Source: Trebonia sp963771985 (GTDB taxonomy: Bacteria; Actinomycetota; Actinomycetes; Streptosporangiales; Streptosporangiaceae). Taken from it: 64,000 nucleotides of DNA. The stretch is from assembly GCA_963771985.1 (NCBI GenBank), contig CAVYVO010000010.1, positions 310,001 through 374,000 on the forward strand, in the 5' to 3' direction. Below, piece by piece: positions 51,574-60,131 of the stretch. The notes below the pieces were generated by a model. The model was not told the origin of the DNA. It was given only the letters and a program-made list of their open reading frames with translations, and searched no databases. The position numbers were made by a program, and so were the translations under genes. Each line of letters begins with the position of its first letter. Position 1 is the first letter of the stretch.

Positions 51574-52931
51574 ATGGCGCTGGCAGCGCCCGCGAAGCCC
51601 AAGATCAACACACATCCAACACAACCGGGGCGTGACCGCGCGGCCCGGCGTGCCCCGGGCAAAGCCAAGGCGGCCGTCCGCGGGCGCGGCCCGGCCCGCG
51701 TGAGCGGGGACACCCGCGAGTCCGTCCGCGATTCCGCTCGTCCGGTGATTGAGCTGGGGTGCGGGATTCTGGTGTACCCGCCGGAGGAGGCGGGAGAGCC
51801 GTGGCGGGCGGTGTTCACCGAGAACGGGCGGCGGCGGTTCCGGCAGGCGATGACCGAGGCGGAGCTGGCCGCCAAGCTGGAGAAGGTCACCGAGCGGCTG
51901 CGGGACGGGGCGCCGGACATGGAGCGGCCCGGCGCGGACCTGATCGCGCACTACCTGGACCCCGACCGGCTGCCGGTGAGCAAGCGGTGGTCGCGGCGGC
52001 ACGCCGACACCCAGCGCAGGCTGTGCCGGCGGTTCGCCGCCCCGGTCATCGCTTCGGTCACCTGCCAGGACATCACCGCCGGTCACATGCAGCAGATCGT
52101 CAACGCCGCGCCGACCGCCAGCGAGGGCGACCGGCTGCACAGGTGCCTGTCGGCCATGGTGACCGCGGGCATCAAGGGCGGGTACCTGACTAATCCGCGG
52201 CTGCGGGAGGTGCACTGGCAGGCCGCCGCTGGCCCGTGCCCGAGCCGCAGGCCAGCACGTCCGGGGAGTCCGCGCTGTGGGTCGACCCGGCCGAGATCCC
52301 CGCCGACGCCGACGTCGACCGCCTCGGCAAGGCGCTGGCCGCCGGACAGCGCGGGGACCTGCACGAGCTGATGGCCAATGTCGCCGCCTACGCCGGGCTG
52401 CGGCAGGGCGAGGAGTTCGCGCTGACCATCTGGCAGATCACCCCGCAAGAGCGTGTCATCGACGTGGACCGCAAGGTGGTCGAGGTCGCCGGCAAGCAGC
52501 ACACCGAGCTGCCCAAGGGCCGCAAGCGCCGCAAGACCATCTACCCCGTCCGCACCCCGGCCGGCTACCCGCTCGCGGCGAAGATCCGCGCCCGTATCGA
52601 GCAGGTCGAAGCCGAGATGCAGGCCGGCCGCAACCCGCTGGGCCTGATGTTCCCCAGCCCCCGGTTCGCGATCTGGCGGTCCTCCAACTTCGACCGCCGC
52701 GTCCTGGCCCCCGCCTACCTCATCGCCGGGTGGCGCGACGAGCACGGCAACGGCGCCTGGACCTGGCACAGCCTGCGGCACGTGTTCTGCACCACCGCCC
52801 TGTTCGGCTGGAAGCTCGACGCCACCGACGTGTCCCGCATGGCCGGCCACGCCAACTACCGCATCACCCTCGACATGTACGTCGGCACCACCGCCGGCAT
52901 CCTCAACCGCGCCCGCCAGGCCACCCAGTAA
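51574..52931 (+). pseudogene. tyrosine integrase, copy 1, broken by a one-base deletion
   Basis: The ATG at 51574 follows AGGAAGAGAGGG. The unique N-terminus (MALAAPAKPKINTHPTQPGR) leads into sequence shared with the copy at 54875-56221. Near 52,228 the text has CGCTGGCCC where copy 2 has CGGCCGGCCC, one base more, and the frame is lost. The remaining part, including the catalytic HSLRHVFCTTALFGW and Tyr in ITLDMYVGT, continues in the next frame to 52931. Without the deletion it would be an intact integrase. Confidence 0.85.
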
Positions 52932-52946
52932 CCACACCCGGCCGCG
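51739..52946 (+). repeat. 1.2-kb inverted repeat, left arm
   Basis: Almost identical, in inverted orientation, to 54860-56068. It covers the integrase from residue ~55 to its end and a few bases beyond (ACCACACCCGGCCGCG). Differences are a handful of bases and the one-base deletion. Confidence 0.92.
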
Positions 52947-53017
52947 ATGGGGAGCCGGGCAGGGTCATGCAGGCTCGCGCCTGCCCGGTTCCTCCTCGCC
53001 GATCACGGAGGACCAGC

Positions 53018-53416
53018 ATGTCTCACACTGATCTCGATCAGCCTGACCTCGCTGCACTGCGTGCTGCCGCCGGGGACGCGGAATCCGCGGGGGCGGAGGC
53101 CAGGCTAGTCAGCGCCTGCGGCTATCCGCCCGCGGGCGTCGGCCCGCTGGCACGCGACCTGGCCCGGTCGCTCACCGAGGCAGGTCTTAGCGTGCACCAC
53201 TGCGCTGCCCATGACCCGCTGTTCCGGCTGGGCGGAGTCTGCCTGCTGCCGGTATCCGCCGAGGCCGGAACGGGTCACCGGGATACCCGCCAGGCCATGA
53301 ACGCCGCGCTCGGCCGCGTCCTGGCCGCTTTCGGATACCAGGTAGCGCCGTTCGGCAGCGGCGGAGCGCGGCTGGTCACCGGCCGCCGGACCGGGGGAAC
53401 GGAGGCCGGGCAGTGA
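53018..53416 (+). CDS. hypothetical element protein, 132 aa
   Basis: GGAGGACCAGC leads into ATG. Starts MSHTDLDQPDLAALRAAAGD. The middle (DLARSLTEAGLSVHHCAAHD, then LGGVCLLPVSA) suggests a small alpha/beta fold. It ends GGTEAGQ, and its stop overlaps the DUF2637 start (GTGA). The gene pair lies between the two integrase copies. Not recognised. Confidence 0.65.
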   Translation: MSHTDLDQPDLAALRAAAGDAESAGAEARLVSACGYPPAGVGPLARDLARSLTEAGLSVHHCAAHDPLFRLGGVCLLPVSAEAGTGHRDTRQAMNAALGRVLAAFGYQVAPFGSGGARLVTGRRTGGTEAGQ

Positions 53417-54297
53417 CCGCGCTCGCCATGGCCCCGGAGACGGGAACCGGATACGGGCCGGATGCGATGACCGGAGTGGACCGGGCCATCCGCGTGTCCA
53501 CCGCGGTCGCTGTCCTGGCCGTGGCAGGCGTCGCGGCGTACGTCTCGTACTGGCACGCCTACGCTGTCGTCTGCGCGCACGGCGAAAGCGGCATCACCGC
53601 CCGGCTGGAGCCGGCCACGATCGACGGCCTGGTCTACGCCAGCTCGATGGTGAACCTCTACGCGGCGCGGCACCGGCTCCCGGTACCCGCCCTGGCCCGC
53701 TGGCTGCTCGCGCTCGGCATCATCGCCACGCTCGCCGCCAACATGGCCCAGGGCTGGTCCCACGGACCAGTCGGCGCGGTCATCGCGGCCTGGCCTGCGG
53801 TCAGCCTGGTGGGCAGCTACGAGCTGCTGGTCTGGATCATCCGTACCGCAGCAGCAGGCGGACTGGACCGCGGGCCAGCAGCGGACCACGCCGGCTGGTA
53901 CGCGGACCGCCCGGCCCGCGGACGCCCGGGGGCCAGCTTGCCCGAAGCCGCGCCGGACACCGGCCTGGCGCGGGCCGGCCTCGCGCCTGCTAGCGGGAAT
54001 GGTCCGCAGGCCCAGGCCCGCGGACCAGCAGCGGACCAGCGGAGCGGACCAGGCCACGGCATTATGCCGGACCATGCGGACCAGGACGCGGACCAGATCC
54101 GGGCTGGTTCCGGGCAAGCCGGTACCGGCCGCGACGAGAGCGAGACCATCGCCGCGGCGGTGGCCGCCTACCGGGCCAGCCTCCGGACGGGCAAGCCGCT
54201 GTCGGAGCGCAAGCTGGCGGGCATGTTCGGCAAGACCTCACGGCGGTGGGCGCGCAACCGCATGGCCGAAGCCCGGCAGAGCCTGGTACCGGTCTAA
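53413..54297 (+). CDS. DUF2637 (SpdA-like) membrane protein
   Basis: 294 residues. Four hydrophobic segments (STAVAVLAVAGVAAYVSY, IDGLVYASSMVNLYA, WLLALGIIATLAANMAQGW, VIAAWPAVSLVGSYELLVWI) make up the DUF2637 domain. A disordered stretch rich in AGPADQ follows, then a C-terminal helix-turn-helix-like segment (KPLSERKLAGMFGKTSRRWA). This is the intact counterpart of the frameshifted gene at 39781-40768. Probably a plasmid-spread or transfer accessory protein. Confidence 0.85.
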   Translation: MTALAMAPETGTGYGPDAMTGVDRAIRVSTAVAVLAVAGVAAYVSYWHAYAVVCAHGESGITARLEPATIDGLVYASSMVNLYAARHRLPVPALARWLLALGIIATLAANMAQGWSHGPVGAVIAAWPAVSLVGSYELLVWIIRTAAAGGLDRGPAADHAGWYADRPARGRPGASLPEAAPDTGLARAGLAPASGNGPQAQARGPAADQRSGPGHGIMPDHADQDADQIRAGSGQAGTGRDESETIAAAVAAYRASLRTGKPLSERKLAGMFGKTSRRWARNRMAEARQSLVPV

Positions 54298-54468
54298 GGC
54301 GGCACCGCCACATCCAGAATGCGACCTCCCGCCGGCCAGGGTCCCGGCGTGGGCTTCGCTTTGACGCGGGGCTCGAATCGTGTGACGCGTGCCGGATCGC
54401 GTGACACCCAGGCACCTGGCGAGCGGCGCCGGTACCACCGGCGAGGCGGGAAAATACATGGACGGAGT

Positions 54469-54822
54469 TCAACGACGAACTGAAGGCCCTGGTGGGCGAA
54501 GTCGCCGACCGGCCTTGGTCAGCGCGGCTGCCTCGGGTGCGCCCGAAGGCGTACTTCCGCCCTGGACGCCAGGCGCCGGCTGGCTCGCTGTCACGGCCAC
54601 GGCGGGGTTGCCGGCTGGTGAGATGCGTATCGTGTGGGTCCGGGGAAACATCACGAACGTGATGGCGGTGATGCACAGGAGCACGACTGCCGTAGTTGCG
54701 GCCAGCCGCGCCGGGAGCCGCCGCGCTGGCTGGTGACGAGGTGTTCCGTAGGGCGGAGTTGGTACGCCGGGCCGGTATCCCACTCTGGGTGACTCATTTC
54801 CCTTTTTCCTCTTGCGGCACAT
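54469..54822 (-). CDS. possible single-pass membrane protein, 117 aa
   Basis: Basic N-terminus MCRKRKKGNESPRVGYRPG, one strong transmembrane helix (LAATTAVVLLCITAITFVMF), then a Pro/Ala/Gly-rich outside part. The start has only a weak AAAGGAAC thirteen bases upstream. It lies directly after the intact integrase copy on the same strand. Could be real or chance; nothing else supports it. Confidence 0.4.
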   Translation of the reverse strand: MCRKRKKGNESPRVGYRPGVPTPPYGTPRHQPARRLPARLAATTAVVLLCITAITFVMFPRTHTIRISPAGNPAVAVTASQPAPGVQGGSTPSGAPEAAALTKAGRRLRPPGPSVRR

Positions 54823-54859
54823 GGCTGTGCCGTTCCTTTGTTGCGGGATGCGCGACCTG

Positions 54860-56068
54860 CGCGGCCGGGTGTGGTTACTGGGTGGCCTGGCGGGCGCGGT
54901 TGAGGATGCCGGCGGTGGTGCCGACGTACATGTCGAGGGTGATGCGGTAGTTGGCGTGGCCGGCCATGCGGGACACGTCGGTGGCGTTGAGCTTCCAGCC
55001 GAACAGGGCGGTGGTGCAGAACACGTGCCGCAGGCTGTGCCAGGTCCAGGCGCCGTTGCCGTGCTCGTCGCGCCACCCGGCGATGAGGTAGGCGGGGGCC
55101 AGGACGCGGCGGTCGAAGTTGGAGGACCGCCAGATCGCGAACCGGGGGCTGGGGAACATCAGGCCCAGCGGGTTGCGGCCGGCCTGCATCTCGGCTTCGA
55201 CCTGCTCGATACGGGCGCGGATCTTCGCCGCGAGCGGGTAGCCGGCCGGGGTGCGGACGGGGTAGATGGTCTTGCGGCGCTTGCGGCCCTTGGGCAGCTC
55301 GGTGTGCTGCTTGCCGGCGACCTCGACCACCTTGCGGTCCACGTCGATGACACGCTCTTGCGGGGTGATCTGCCAGATGGTCAGCGCGAACTCCTCGCCC
55401 TGCCGCAGCCCGGCGTAGGCGGCGACATTGGCCATCAGCTCGTGCAGGTCCCCGCGCTGTCCGGCGGCCAGCGCCTTGCCGAGGCGGTCGACGTCGGCGT
55501 CGGCGGGGATCTCGGCCGGGTCGACCCACAGCGCGGACTCCCCGGACGTGCTGGCCTGCGGCTCGGGCACGGGCCGGCCGGCGGCCTGCCAGTGCACCTC
55601 CCGCAGCCGCGGATTAGTCAGGTACCCGCCCTTGATGCCCGCGGTCACCATGGCCGACAGGCACCTGTGCAGCCGGTCGCCCTCGCTGGCGGTCGGCGCG
55701 GCGTTGACGATCTGCTGCATGTGACCGGCGGTGATGTCCTGGCAGGTGACCGAAGCGATGACCGGGGCGGCGAACCGCCGGCACAGCCTGCGCTGGGTGT
55801 CGGCGTGCCGCCGCGACCACCGCTTGCTCACCGGCAGCCGGTCGGGGTCCAGGTAGTGCGCGATCAGGTCCGCGCCGGGCCGCTCCATGTCCGGCGCCCC
55901 GGCCCGCAGCCGCTCGGTGACCTTGGCCAGCTTGGCGGCCAGCTCCGCCTCGGTCATCGCCTGCCGGAACCGCCGCCGCCCGTTCTCGGTGAACACCGCC
56001 CGCCACGGCTCTCCCGCCTCCTCCGGCGGGTACACCAGAATCCCGCACCCCAGCTCAATCACCGGACG
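54860..56068 (-). repeat. 1.2-kb inverted repeat, right arm
   Basis: Inverted partner of 51739-52946. Together the arms enclose 1.9 kb that includes the 53018 gene and the DUF2637 gene. Recombination between the arms would flip that segment. Confidence 0.92.
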
Positions 56069-56221
56069 GCCTGAAGCCACGGCTGGGTGCAAGGCTGCGG
56101 TGACGGCCCCGCCGTCGGGCGTGCCGCTTGGGCGGTGCGGCGGAAGCGGCGAGGGTCGTTGTGGCGTGTCTTCGCGGAAGGCAACAGCCTGCTCATTCAT
56201 TGCCTGAGTGCGCTTTCTCAT
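54875..56221 (-). CDS. tyrosine integrase, copy 2, intact
   Basis: 448 residues in a continuous frame. Its N-terminus (MRKRTQAMNEQAVAFREDTP) differs from copy 1, and the sequence becomes the same from PVIELGCGILVYPPEEAGE. The catalytic region has Arg in AAYAGLRQGEEFA, HSLRHVFCTTALFGW and the Tyr in ITLDMYVGTTAG. It differs from copy 1 by a few residues (LAKVTERLRAG for LEKVTERLRDG; KLNATD for KLDATD). It is probably the functional integrase of the element, although it is not the copy next to the tRNA. Confidence 0.9.
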   Translation of the reverse strand: MRKRTQAMNEQAVAFREDTPQRPSPLPPHRPSGTPDGGAVTAALHPAVASGRPVIELGCGILVYPPEEAGEPWRAVFTENGRRRFRQAMTEAELAAKLAKVTERLRAGAPDMERPGADLIAHYLDPDRLPVSKRWSRRHADTQRRLCRRFAAPVIASVTCQDITAGHMQQIVNAAPTASEGDRLHRCLSAMVTAGIKGGYLTNPRLREVHWQAAGRPVPEPQASTSGESALWVDPAEIPADADVDRLGKALAAGQRGDLHELMANVAAYAGLRQGEEFALTIWQITPQERVIDVDRKVVEVAGKQHTELPKGRKRRKTIYPVRTPAGYPLAAKIRARIEQVEAEMQAGRNPLGLMFPSPRFAIWRSSNFDRRVLAPAYLIAGWRDEHGNGAWTWHSLRHVFCTTALFGWKLNATDVSRMAGHANYRITLDMYVGTTAGILNRARQATQ

Positions 56222-56260
56222 CTTGGCGCAGGACAGGGAAGCCCGGCGTGACAGCCGTCC

Positions 56261-57133
56261 TCATCCTGGCTGGGGGCCGCGTGCCTTCTGGGCCGGTTCC
56301 GTGCGCGGCCTCAGGTCCGCGCTTTGGCTGTGCGGGTCGAGGATGGCCTGAACTGGCTGCGGGAAGTCGAGAGCCGCGACCTGGTTCGGGTGGCTGGCAT
56401 GAACTGGCCGCCATGGTCTGGTGATCTGTGCTGTCCATGCCGCGATCTGCGGCGCTAGCAGCCGCAGGATGTCCGGGGCCGCCAGATCGCATGCCTGGGC
56501 GAGCGCGGCTGAGATCGTGTCCCGGTCGGTGATATCGCGTGTCGGCGGCGGTGTATCGCGCAGCTGGCATGACCTGATCCGCGCGCCGGCCTCCACCAGC
56601 ACTCGTTCAGCGTCGGCGAGTGATTCCACGGTTCCCTGGCTGGCGGCGGTCCGGGGAAATGCCGGCGCCGGCCGGAGGTCTGCGCTCTTGCACGGCCAGG
56701 TGCCTGTTTCTCCGAGGAACCGGACGTAATAGGTCTGTGTCCCGTCCCGTTCGGCATAAATGGAGGTGATGATGCCGCGGGAGGCGAGAGGGGCGCTGTC
56801 TTCCGCGGATTCCTGGTCCCGGCGCCGCTGCGGGTGTTCTACTTCTTCGCCGAGCGAGTACGGGTGTTCTTCTTCAGCCCGGCGCTGGTGGTAGGCGGCA
56901 TTCCCGGCAGCGATCGCATTGTCGAAGTCGATGCCCCGCCAGTCTGCGTAATGCCGCAGGTCGCCGATCAGGGCGGCCATGAGGTCTTGGTCGCCGAGGT
57001 CTTCGTCTGCGGGATCAGCGAGATATTCGTAGGCGGGCGGGTCCATGTCACCGGCCTGCTGCCGGTAGTCGTAGAACAGGCGCGATGCCATGTCCAGGCG
57101 TTCGCTGCGGGACAGGTTATCTTTATCTGTCAT
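56261..57133 (-). CDS. hypothetical element protein, 290 aa (module gene b1)
   Basis: AAGGAGGAAGCC precedes the ATG. Conserved-looking segments: LDMASRLFYDYRQQAG, MAALIGDLRHYADWRGIDFD and a beta-rich middle (RGIITSIYAERDGTQTYYVR) with PCKSADLRPAPAFPRTA. It resembles the protein at 58644-59480 in order and pattern, so it is half of a duplicated gene pair. It overlaps the neighbouring gene by four bases (57130-57133). Function unknown. Confidence 0.65.
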   Translation of the reverse strand: MTDKDNLSRSERLDMASRLFYDYRQQAGDMDPPAYEYLADPADEDLGDQDLMAALIGDLRHYADWRGIDFDNAIAAGNAAYHQRRAEEEHPYSLGEEVEHPQRRRDQESAEDSAPLASRGIITSIYAERDGTQTYYVRFLGETGTWPCKSADLRPAPAFPRTAASQGTVESLADAERVLVEAGARIRSCQLRDTPPPTRDITDRDTISAALAQACDLAAPDILRLLAPQIAAWTAQITRPWRPVHASHPNQVAALDFPQPVQAILDPHSQSADLRPRTEPAQKARGPQPG

Positions 57134-58032
57134 GGCTTCCTCCTTGGCGGGCCGGGCCGGTGGCCGGGCGGCTGGCTGCCGGCGCTGCCGCCGTCTTGGG
57201 GGGCGGCGGGGATGGCGGCGGGATCGCTGGCCGGCGCGGGAAAGCATGCCGCTGCCAGGCCGGCTGCCCCGGTGGCGGGAGTCCCGGCCGCTGCCAGCCC
57301 GGCTCGCCCCGCCTCGGAGAACAGCGGGTAGGCTGCCCGCACCTGGCGGGCCAGGTCCCCGGCGCCGGGCTGATGGCTGCCGGCCGCCGAGCAGACCAGG
57401 GACTCGCGCAGGTGCCCGCAGGAAAGATCGAAGTTCCGCGCGATCAGCGTGAGCGTGGTGCCGAACGGCCTTGGCGCTGTTTCGGCAAGAGCGAGGACGG
57501 CAGCCTGCAGCGACGCCATCGCGAACATCATTTCCGTGACGATCTCGTCCCGGTATTCGGCAGTTCCGGACATCTGCCGCCAGATACCGTCGGATATGCC
57601 CAGCGCCTGTCTCATGGCATGGACCGCGGCGACCGCCGGACCGTCGTGTGACGGGTCGCCTCCCGCGCGGATACCCTGCGCCAGGTTTTCCCTGATGCCT
57701 GCCTTCATGGCCGGCTGGCCGATCCGGGCCAGAACCCTGGCCGCGTCGAGGCAGTGTGATGCCTCGCTGATCAGCGCGTTCGGGGCGTTCAGGGAGTCAT
57801 CAGGCTGCCCGCCGGGCTGTGCAGTTGCCTGATAGCGGCTGAGCAGGCCGGTGGCAACCCGGAAATCGTGAATCACGTTGCCGAGCATCCACATGATATT
57901 GAGGCCCTGCTGCAGGGTGAGATTCGCATCCCAGGCGGTTGCCGCGTCTCCGGCTGCTTCCTGGAAACTGTCCAGGGCGTTCAGCACGCGGTCGTGGCGG
58001 CTTTGGTGGTTGTCCCGCTGCGAATCATTCAC
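57130..58032 (-). CDS. hypothetical element protein, 300 aa (module gene a1)
   Basis: GTG start overlapping the HTH gene's end by eight bases. An all-helical protein (LTLQQGLNIMWMLGNVIHDF, RVATGLLSRYQATAQPG, SHCLDAARVLARIGQPA), with an Ala/Pro-rich C-terminus. It resembles the protein at 59477-60106 (LRDLAIAASGLAAYQVTDRH, HDAWQRLDGVLAAEG). Possible role: a structural or adaptor protein of transfer. Confidence 0.65.
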   Translation of the reverse strand: MNDSQRDNHQSRHDRVLNALDSFQEAAGDAATAWDANLTLQQGLNIMWMLGNVIHDFRVATGLLSRYQATAQPGGQPDDSLNAPNALISEASHCLDAARVLARIGQPAMKAGIRENLAQGIRAGGDPSHDGPAVAAVHAMRQALGISDGIWRQMSGTAEYRDEIVTEMMFAMASLQAAVLALAETAPRPFGTTLTLIARNFDLSCGHLRESLVCSAAGSHQPGAGDLARQVRAAYPLFSEAGRAGLAAAGTPATGAAGLAAACFPAPASDPAAIPAAPQDGGSAGSQPPGHRPGPPRRKP

Positions 58033-58501
58033 GTGCGTCCGTCCCTGACTGCTGGTCCGGTCCCCGGGAACCCCTCCGGCTGCGGGCAACGCGCACCGTG
58101 CCGGTAATGCGCAGCGGGGCCGGGTCCCGGGACAGGGTGCGCTGCTGCGCCCGGCGCTGGGAGTTGCTGCGCGGATTGCGGCTCTGGGTGCGAAGCGCTG
58201 CGGCAAAGGCGGCTACCTCGCCGGCCCACCAGCGGTAGCAGCGCGCTGAGACAGGAACGGGCGCGGGGAATCCGGGACGATGGGTGAGTTCGTATGCAGC
58301 CGTGCGGCCCAGGCCGAACAGCTGGCGTATTTCCCGGATGGTGATCAGGCTGTCGGCCGGCGGCCGTCCGCGCAGCGGTGCCTCCGGCTCGGCCGTGCCG
58401 CGCGGCGCCGTCGGCCGCTCCTGGCCGTCCGGGCTGTTCACGGCAGCGTCCTTCCTGATGGCAGGCGGGATGGCCTGGTCAATGACGTGTTCACCGGTCA
58501 T
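58025..58501 (-). CDS. AlpA/excisionase-like helix-turn-helix protein
   Basis: 158 residues. The winged helix is seen in LITIREIRQLFGLGRTAAYE followed by LTHRPGFPAPVPVSARCYRW, a pattern of AlpA/Xis-type regulators. The C-terminus is Arg-rich. GGGGAG precedes the ATG by nine bases. It stands between the two copies of the duplicated gene pair and could regulate the operon or excision. Confidence 0.75.
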   Translation of the reverse strand: MTGEHVIDQAIPPAIRKDAAVNSPDGQERPTAPRGTAEPEAPLRGRPPADSLITIREIRQLFGLGRTAAYELTHRPGFPAPVPVSARCYRWWAGEVAAFAAALRTQSRNPRSNSQRRAQQRTLSRDPAPLRITGTVRVARSRRGSRGPDQQSGTDARE

Positions 58502-58643
58502 CGTGATGTCTCCCCGGTGCGCCTTCCTGTTCTGCTGCGGTCATCGGGGGATGCCTCCGCGCGCCGCGCTGGCGACCTGCGGCCGGCGGCGGCCCGCTGC
58601 GCGGAGAAGTCGTACCGTCCAGCGGGACTGCCTGGCCGGGCCA

Positions 58644-59480
58644 TCACCGGTGATCCGTCCGCGGGCGCCGCTCCGGTTTCCGGAACGGCACGACTGCTGC
58701 TTCGGCGCCGGGCGGGCCGGGAAGCCCTGGCGCGCCCGGCGGGAACGGCATGCTGGCCGCGGCGAGGGTGACGGGGTGGCCGGTGCGTGCCCCGGCGACC
58801 AGCTGTCCGTCTCTTTCGGTGATGACTTCGCTGAACTCCTGGAGCAGGGTCTGCCGTCTCAGGCCGCTCCAGCCGGACAGTGCCGCCAGGATGGTGTCCA
58901 GGTCCCGGACAAGGCGGCTGTCCGGGGTCCGGCGGTCGAGGCAGGCGTGCTCGAGCTCGGAAACGGCCCGGTTCAGGCAGCGGCGTGCGGCGTAGGCCGA
59001 GGAGATGGTGCCGTGGCTGGTGGTGATAGCGGGGAACGGCCGGGCGGGGGCGAGGTCCGGCTCGGGGACCCATTGGCGGCTGGTGAGGAAGTCGATGCGG
59101 TATTCGGCGGGGCGGCCTGGCCGGGCGGCGATCACTTCGCCGGTGAGCGGCGGGTCGCCGGGGGCCGGGGTGCGCCAGCGCGGCCCGGCGCGCCGGACTG
59201 CGTTCCCGGGCGTGTAGGTGGTGTGCTGCCGGCTATGTTCTTGCCGTGCGGCGGTGAGCGCGTCGGGGAAGCTGAGGTGGCGCCGGTCGGCGTAGTGCAT
59301 GAGTCCGCATAGCAGGGCTGAGAGCCGGTCCTGGTCGCCGCCGGGCAGCGCGTCCCGCTCGAAGTCGAAGAAGAAGATGTCCTCGGGGGAGCCTTGTGCG
59401 GTTGAGGAGCGGGCGTAGAGGTTGACTGCGTCCAGGGCCAGTGCTGCCCGCTGCCCGTTGGTCGGCGGGTGGTCGCTCAC
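58644..59480 (-). CDS. hypothetical element protein, 278 aa (module gene b2)
   Basis: GTG start overlapping the upstream stop (59477-59480, GTGA). Pattern like the 56261-57133 protein: LALDAVNLYARSSTAQG, LSALLCGLMHYADRRHLSFP, TGEVIAARPGRPAEYRIDFL, and WVPEPDLAPARPFPAI. It shares the GLMHYADRR / DLRHYADWR block. The second member of the duplicated pair. Function unknown. Confidence 0.65.
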   Translation of the reverse strand: MSDHPPTNGQRAALALDAVNLYARSSTAQGSPEDIFFFDFERDALPGGDQDRLSALLCGLMHYADRRHLSFPDALTAARQEHSRQHTTYTPGNAVRRAGPRWRTPAPGDPPLTGEVIAARPGRPAEYRIDFLTSRQWVPEPDLAPARPFPAITTSHGTISSAYAARRCLNRAVSELEHACLDRRTPDSRLVRDLDTILAALSGWSGLRRQTLLQEFSEVITERDGQLVAGARTGHPVTLAAASMPFPPGAPGLPGPPGAEAAVVPFRKPERRPRTDHR

Positions 59481-60106
59481 GGCCGGCTCTCCGGGGGCCA
59501 GGGTGGAATGCCGTCTTCGGGCGGCTGGACCGCTGCGTTGAAGTAGGCGATCGCCTCCGCGACGGCGGCGCCGGCGGTGTGCAGGCCGATGGCCAGCCGG
59601 CGGGGAGCGTAGCTGGCCAGGGCGGCGATCGCGGCGGACAGGAACGCGGTGGCGGTGATGAGCCGGCGGACGGTGCCGTCGCGGTCGGCTGCGGTGCCGG
59701 CCGGCTGCCGCCAGGACACGATGGCATCCCGTGCTGCCCGGCACAGCACCGCGCCGGGCTCGTCGGGGTCGGTCGGCGGGCTGATGCCTTCGGCGGCGAG
59801 CACGCCGTCCAGGCGCTGCCAGGCGTCGTGCAGCCACCCGGACCCGGTGCCGGTGTGCTGCGCGAAGCCGGCGGCGTCGGGATCCGGGTGGCGGTCGGTG
59901 ACTTGGTAGGCGGCCAGGCCGCTGGCGGCGATGGCGAGGTCGCGCAGGACGGAGTACAGCTGGCTGACGGCGCGGCGGTGTGCGGCCGGGGGCAGCGGCT
60001 GTGCCCAGGCGCAGGCGGCGTCTTTGGCGGCGCCGGCGACTGCGGCGGCGGCGGCAGTGTGGTGCTGCGGCGGGGGCAGCGGGGGTGCGGGGCGCGGTGC
60101 GGTCAT
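59477..60106 (-). CDS. hypothetical element protein, 209 aa (module gene a2)
   Basis: An all-helical, Ala-rich protein (LYSVLRDLAIAASGLAAYQV, ATAFLSAAIAALASYAPRRL) related in pattern to the 57130-58032 protein. It ends in a GTGA overlap with the next gene. Not recognised. Confidence 0.6.
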   Translation of the reverse strand: MTAPRPAPPLPPPQHHTAAAAAVAGAAKDAACAWAQPLPPAAHRRAVSQLYSVLRDLAIAASGLAAYQVTDRHPDPDAAGFAQHTGTGSGWLHDAWQRLDGVLAAEGISPPTDPDEPGAVLCRAARDAIVSWRQPAGTAADRDGTVRRLITATAFLSAAIAALASYAPRRLAIGLHTAGAAVAEAIAYFNAAVQPPEDGIPPWPPESRP

Positions 60107-60131
60107 GGGTGCCTCCGGGGCTGGGTGCGGG

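Noticed and set aside
54651..55529. Minus-strand frame in the second integrase copy
   Set aside because: Alternate frame of the intact integrase; the same text appears as a shadow in copy 1.
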